64,000 bases of DNA, taken from the NCBI GenBank assembly GCA_035708745.1, contig DASTFJ010000169.1:1-64000 (forward strand), given 5' to 3'. Position 1 is the first letter of the stretch. Every line of letters starts with the position of its first letter. The notes beneath the pieces are model-generated. The model searched no databases, was not told the origin of the DNA, and was given only the letters and a program-made list of their open reading frames with translations. Positions 60,640-64,000 of this stretch are shown piece by piece. The position numbers and the translations under genes are program-made. Source of the DNA: JAMLHN01 sp035708745. GTDB taxonomy: Bacteria; Chloroflexota; Chloroflexia; Thermomicrobiales; UBA6265.

Positions 60640-61539
60640 TCAGTCCTCTCCGCGCAGAAAGCCGGGCTGAAGGTAGGCCGGATTCGGGTGGTCGTAGAAG
60701 CCCGTGCCGGATTTTTCTCCCAGCTCTCCGGCAGCGACTTTGCGCGCCAGGGTCGGTGAAGGCGTGTCGGTGGGATCGAGGGAAACGATCTGATAGCTGG
60801 TTTCGATATCGGAGACGACGTCGAGTCCCACCATGTCCATGACGCCGAAAGGGGCGTATTCGGTCTGGAAGAACATCATCCAGAGCCGGTCGACATCCTC
60901 GGGCGAGGCTACGCCCTCGTCGATGACTCGCAATGATTCGCGTTTGACCGCCCGCCAGATGCGGTTGATGATGAAACCCTTGCTCTCGCCATTGACGACG
61001 GCAGTGACCAGACCGAGCGAGATCCCGAAGCCGTACATCGACTGCATGACCTCGTCGCTGGTGACGCCGCAGGTCATCAGCTCCAGCATCGAGCGAATCC
61101 AGATCGGCGCGAAGAAATGGGTGTTCAGCAGCCGCTCCGGTCGTTCGACCGCCGGCGCGATCAGGGATGAGGGGATCGACGATGAGTTCGTGCTCAGGAT
61201 TGCAGGCGTCATACGCGAGAGCTCGGAGAAGACCGCCTGTTTGACCCCCAGCTCTTCCCGGACGGCTTCGATCACCAGATCGGCGCCGTCCACGGCTTCA
61301 GCCATCGAGACGGCGGCCGAAAGCCGGCCGAGCGCGGATCCCAGCTCGGCCGCGTCGATCCCGCGCGCTTCGCCCAGACCAGGAAAGATTTCGCTTTCGG
61401 CGCGGCTCATTCCCCCGGCAAGCGCCTGATCCGACGCGTCCCACAGACGCACCGTGCGTCCCGATAGGGCGGTCAATGAGGCGATTTGCGCTCCCATCGT
61501 GCCCGCCCCGATGACGGCGACCTTGCCAATCTCGATCAT
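60640..61539 (-). CDS. 3-hydroxyacyl-CoA dehydrogenase-family protein
   Basis: 299 residues from an ATG with GGGGGC upstream; the open frame continues to 61668 without a start signal. VAVIGAGTMGAQIASLTALSG binds NAD. LVIEAVREELGVKQAVFSEL, ILSTNSSSIPSSLI and LLNTHFFAPIWIRSMLELM are typical. The C-terminal domain has GFIINRIWRAVKRESLRVID, as in 3-hydroxybutyryl-CoA dehydrogenase. The usual catalytic His lies in NTHFFAP. It may act in CoA ester oxidation with the thiolase at 47568. Confidence 0.92.
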   Translation of the reverse strand: MIEIGKVAVIGAGTMGAQIASLTALSGRTVRLWDASDQALAGGMSRAESEIFPGLGEARGIDAAELGSALGRLSAAVSMAEAVDGADLVIEAVREELGVKQAVFSELSRMTPAILSTNSSSIPSSLIAPAVERPERLLNTHFFAPIWIRSMLELMTCGVTSDEVMQSMYGFGISLGLVTAVVNGESKGFIINRIWRAVKRESLRVIDEGVASPEDVDRLWMMFFQTEYAPFGVMDMVGLDVVSDIETSYQIVSLDPTDTPSPTLARKVAAGELGEKSGTGFYDHPNPAYLQPGFLRGED

Positions 61540-61706
61540 GTTTTGCCCCCAAGATTCGTCGACCAATCGTTGCGGCAGTATAGGGGTGGCTTGCCAGTGG
61601 GTCGGGGCCGTGATAGGGTGAAATCGAACGTCTCGCACACGACTGTGCGCCGGCCAATGTGCCTGCATCTCGGATAGCCGGCGACAGGGATAGGGGAACA
61701 GGGAAC

Positions 61707-62426
61707 GTGGAACAGCTCGATCTCGAATTAGATGAGCGCTCGAACCGGCGGCGATTTCTGCGCCATGCCGGGCTGGGCACGATTGCGTTTGCGCTGCTTG
61801 CCAGCGGCCGGGTAACCAGCGCGCTCGCGCAAGGTTCTGAAAGCGACACGACCGGTGGCACCAATACCGGCGGTGGCGGCTCGGGTGGTGGCGCCGATGG
61901 CGGCTCCAGCACCGGCGGCGATGGCACCGGTGGCGACGGTGGCGGCGGCGACGCCGGTTCGGGCGGCACCGACGGTGGCAGCACGACTGGCGGCGGCAAT
62001 GTCGGTGGCGACGGCGGCGGCGCTGACGGCGGCTCGGCTACTGGCGGCGACGGCAACGGCGCGGATGGCGGCACGGCCAATGCTGGAAGTGGCGCCGGCG
62101 GTGGCGGTGGCGCGGGTGGCAACGGCGGGGATGGCGGCGGCGCCGCATCCGGCGATGCCGTAGGCGGCAATGGCGGAGACAGCGGTAGTTCGGGCAACTC
62201 AGGTGGCGGGAGTGCCGGCGGAAGTTCCGCGGGTGGTGGCTCGTCGTCCGGGGGGAGCTCGGTCGGTGGCGCATCGGGCTCCGGCGGATCTGGGGCTGTC
62301 AGCAGCGCTGGAGCCGGCGGCAGCGGCGATCCGGGGGCAACGACGACGAACATCAATGTTGCCGATGCAGAGCCATCTCTTCGCGCGGCGGCCGAAAGAA
62401 TCTGGTCGAAAATCGCTCCGTTCTAG
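61707..62426 (+). CDS. Tat-exported glycine-rich repeat protein
   Basis: 239 residues from a GTG with GGGGA upstream. The signal has RSNRRRFLRHAGLGTIAFALLASG, an RRxFL Tat-like motif, with cleavage near SALAQ. Then follow about 160 residues of Gly/Ala/Ser/Asp repeats of the type GGDGGG, GGSSTGG and GADGG, PGRS-like in look but without the family's N-terminal domain. The last 25 residues (NINVADAEPSLRAAAERIWS) are normal sequence. The opposite strand is also open but Pro-rich, a shadow. Function unknown; surface or adhesive role possible. Confidence 0.8.
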   Translation: MEQLDLELDERSNRRRFLRHAGLGTIAFALLASGRVTSALAQGSESDTTGGTNTGGGGSGGGADGGSSTGGDGTGGDGGGGDAGSGGTDGGSTTGGGNVGGDGGGADGGSATGGDGNGADGGTANAGSGAGGGGGAGGNGGDGGGAASGDAVGGNGGDSGSSGNSGGGSAGGSSAGGGSSSGGSSVGGASGSGGSGAVSSAGAGGSGDPGATTTNINVADAEPSLRAAAERIWSKIAPF

Positions 62427-62457
62427 TCGGAGCAATTTACAAGCACTGAAATGAATC

Positions 62458-62492
62458 GCGGGGCGTCCGATCGGATGCCCCGCATTGTTTTT
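62458..62492 (+). terminator. rho-independent terminator of the glycine-rich gene
   Basis: GCGGGGC and GCCCCGC (62458-62464 with 62477-62483) form a strong stem that extends inward through TCCGATCGGA, followed by ATTGTTTTT. It is 32 bases after the stop codon. Confidence 0.75.
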
Positions 62493-62543
62493 GCTCTGAA
62501 TCCCAGTGGAGTGTCTGGGGGTGTTTGCGGACCTCGTCACATA

Positions 62544-62622
62544 GGTGTCGTGCAGGATCTCCGTGTCCTGCTGTGACTGGGAACTGCGTCTCACGCGGGA
62601 GAGGGACGTCCTGCACGACACC
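62544..62622. repeat. palindromic repeat element, perfect 14-base ends
   Basis: GGTGTCGTGCAGGA (62544-62557) and TCCTGCACGACACC (62609-62622) are perfect inverted repeats enclosing 51 bases. Best copy of a family also seen at 16695-16730, 27012-27025 and near 63955-63971. Confidence 0.65.
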
Positions 62623-62773
62623 AGATCCGCGCTCGTAATGAGGTTGCAATCACGCCATAGAACAACTCGCTGGGTGGCTTCGATCGGTCCGCGGGCAGCT
62701 CCGAAGAGAGATCCTTCGCTTCGTTCAGGATGACGATGCGGTGTAGCGTTCAGGATGACAGGCAGGGAGGGGG

Positions 62774-63796
62774 CTACCCAAGTCGTATGGGACCACCGGC
62801 CACCGCCGACGCTTCGACTCCGCAGAGGATTTCGGTATTGGCGAGGCCGTCGGTTAGCGAGATGAATGGTTGGGTGTCGCTCAGGACACAGTCGACGAAG
62901 TATTGGATGCTCTGCAGCGTAAAACCGTAGCGAGCGCCCCGGATGTCGAGCTGGGTAAGGTAGTCGAGTCGTTGGTGCGCCCCGGCTGAGGTGTACATCT
63001 CGTTGACTTCGGGCGCCTGAAGCTGTGTGTAGTAAACGCCGTTTTCGGCGACGATCTCGCTGCGAAAGTCGCCAAAGCCGGGGAGACTCTCAGGGAGAAT
63101 CCAGGCGTTTTCGATCACGCCAATGCCGCCATTCTCGAATTTCAGGATCGACACCCACACATCGGGGATGTCCAGTCCGCGCTTTTGCAAAACCCCGTAT
63201 GTCCGCACGCCGGTGACCTCGACGACCTCGCAGCCGAAGAGCCAGCGCACGAGATCGGCCGAGTGACTCCCGAGGAACCAGAGCGAGGATGACTTCTCGG
63301 GCCAGGCCAGCATTTGCAGGGGAACGTTCAGCGTGTTGCTATGCCGCATGTAGATGTAGCGCGGCGATCCAAGTGGGCCATCCCCGAGCTGGCGTTTCGC
63401 TGAATCGAATTGCGGATTGAAGCGATTGTGAAAGTCGACCATCGCCAGAATGCCCGCCGCGTCCGCCGCGTCGCGAATCGACTTGGCGTCCTCGACTGTG
63501 GTGGCGAGCGGTTTTTCGATCAGCAGCGGTTTCTTCGCGTCGATAACGGCCATGGCCGGTCCGGTGTGAGCGAAATCCGGTGTGGCGACCGAGACCGCCT
63601 CGACTTCCAGGTCGGCGGCGAGCTCATCGGCGGTGGCGTAGGCGCGGTCGATGCCGAACTCCTCGGCGAATGCGGTTCGCCGGGCTTCGTCGGTATCGCA
63701 CACGGCCACCAGCCTGGCCGATGGATGGTCGCGATAGGCCATCGCGTGGGTTCGGCCCCACAGTCCGGTGCCGATCAGTCCTGTTTTCAACTGCAT
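62774..63796 (-). CDS. Gfo/Idh/MocA-family oxidoreductase
   Basis: 340 residues from an ATG with AGAGG 10 bases upstream; another ATG nine bases earlier is only one base from that site. TGLIGTGLWGRTHAMAYRDH is the NAD(P) fold. EAVSVATPDFAHTGPA and PLLIEKPLATTVEDAK, with the EKP catalytic-type Lys, are typical. The C-terminal barrel domain has FLGSHSADLVRWLFG, with a His. Oxidises or reduces a sugar or inositol-like substrate. The start of its operon is toward the window edge. Confidence 0.92.
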   Translation of the reverse strand: MQLKTGLIGTGLWGRTHAMAYRDHPSARLVAVCDTDEARRTAFAEEFGIDRAYATADELAADLEVEAVSVATPDFAHTGPAMAVIDAKKPLLIEKPLATTVEDAKSIRDAADAAGILAMVDFHNRFNPQFDSAKRQLGDGPLGSPRYIYMRHSNTLNVPLQMLAWPEKSSSLWFLGSHSADLVRWLFGCEVVEVTGVRTYGVLQKRGLDIPDVWVSILKFENGGIGVIENAWILPESLPGFGDFRSEIVAENGVYYTQLQAPEVNEMYTSAGAHQRLDYLTQLDIRGARYGFTLQSIQYFVDCVLSDTQPFISLTDGLANTEILCGVEASAVAGGPIRLG

Positions 63797-63954
63797 GGTG
63801 GGCATACCTCTATTCAGTGAGTCAATCGAGCCAGAGCGGCAGGACTTCTGAACGACGAGCGCGCGTCCGCGAGAAGCCTGCGCGTGAGAAGAGCACAGCC
63901 AAGGACCACGGTGTCCTCTTTTGGCATGGTGACTAGCGAACGCAGAACAGAGAC

Positions 63955-63971
63955 GTCCTGCACTACGCCCG
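63955..63971 (-). repeat. half copy of the GGTGTCGTGCAGGA repeat at the window end
   Basis: ACGTCCTGCACTACGCC on the plus strand corresponds to the arm ACGTCCTGCACGACACC of the element at 62544-62622 with two differences. The rest of the element may lie past the window edge. Confidence 0.4.
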
Positions 63972-64000
63972 GTATACCCTGGGCGTTTGCGGGCATGCCT

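Larger units (their letters stand above)
62427..62773. other. intergenic region with terminator and inverted repeats
   Basis: 347 bases without a supported gene. It contains a terminator after the glycine-rich gene, a 79-base inverted repeat element (62544-62622) and a downstream stretch of 'cttcgttcaggatgac' repeats near 62710-62760. Confidence 0.6.

Noticed and set aside
61298..62356. 352-residue Pro-rich open frame opposite the glycine-rich gene
   Set aside because: Reverse reading of glycine codons gives proline; it overlaps the dehydrogenase gene and has no start signal.
63814..63996. 60-residue leftward open frame at the right edge
   Set aside because: Lies in repeat-like sequence with no ribosome site; its phrase GVVQDV comes from the palindromic repeat arm.
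1..64000. CRISPR arrays, tRNA or rRNA genes, integrases or transposases
   Set aside because: None were recognised in either strand by reading; only small non-coding repeats were found.

Overview
The window is high-GC, densely coding bacterial chromosome with very short intergenic gaps and many 1-17 base overlaps or gaps between co-directional genes. I see no tRNA, rRNA, CRISPR array, prophage or complete insertion sequence. The gene content fits a Chloroflexota organism, probably of the Thermomicrobia type, but this is inference and no marker here is decisive. The supporting features are L,D-transpeptidases with Chloroflexi-style extracellular repeat modules, Tat-exported solute-binding and glycine-rich proteins, an MglA-type GTPase, a membrane-anchored PQQ propeller on a Thr/Pro-rich stalk, and a LexA-like box of the GAAC-N4-GTTC type.

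Layout. 1-6.8 kb: an SOS-like promoter firing leftward out of the window, then pyrG, a degenerate metallo-beta-lactamase-fold protein, recX, an orotate-PRT-like protein, a polyprenyl diphosphate synthase and a YugP-type membrane peptidase. 6.8-18.5 kb is an envelope region: a cupin, two L,D-transpeptidases, the PQQ propeller protein, a TM-anchored hypothetical and a UbiA-family decaprenyl-phosphate phosphoribosyltransferase. Within it lies a leftward run ending in a PYROXD2-like flavoprotein and pyrD. 18.6-27 kb: recJ facing lon, a LOG-family protein, a small lipoprotein, a hypothetical, a DUF1684 protein and murI.

27-37.5 kb is one long leftward catabolic run. It holds a BtpA/SgcQ-like protein, an FGGY kinase, a CUT1 sugar ABC importer (binding protein and two permeases, no ATPase), a GH32/43-clan glycosidase, a hydroxyacid-oxoacid transhydrogenase, a small winged-helix protein, a cyclase-family protein and a DUF362 protein. 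37.7-46.8 kb: an FMN-binding-type protein, a sulfite-oxidase-type molybdoenzyme, prmC and prfA in an overlapping string, a DppA-type aminopeptidase next to an orphan dppC-like permease, thpR, pheA with a coupled MqnA-like gene, and cysK.

46.8-64 kb: a fused MoaD-MoaE, a thiolase, a tandem GNAT protein and moeA. These are followed by rel, a PfkB kinase, lgt, an argininosuccinate-lyase-like protein that has lost signature residues, hflX, purM and an MglA-like GTPase. The end carries an EthD protein, a 3-hydroxyacyl-CoA dehydrogenase, a Tat-exported glycine-rich protein and a Gfo/Idh/MocA oxidoreductase. Molybdenum cofactor synthesis (MoaDE, MoeA) and a likely user of the cofactor (the sulfite-oxidase-type enzyme) lie within about 13 kb.

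No single cluster is clearly a new defence or biosynthetic system. The most interesting signals are a LexA-like box inside a sigma-70 promoter spacer, a 127-base MITE-like element that supplies a gene's stop codon, at least three families of interspersed palindromic repeats, enzymes with eroded catalytic motifs, a possible ATT start for hflX, and the transhydrogenase/HTH/cyclase/DUF362 module attached to a sugar importer.
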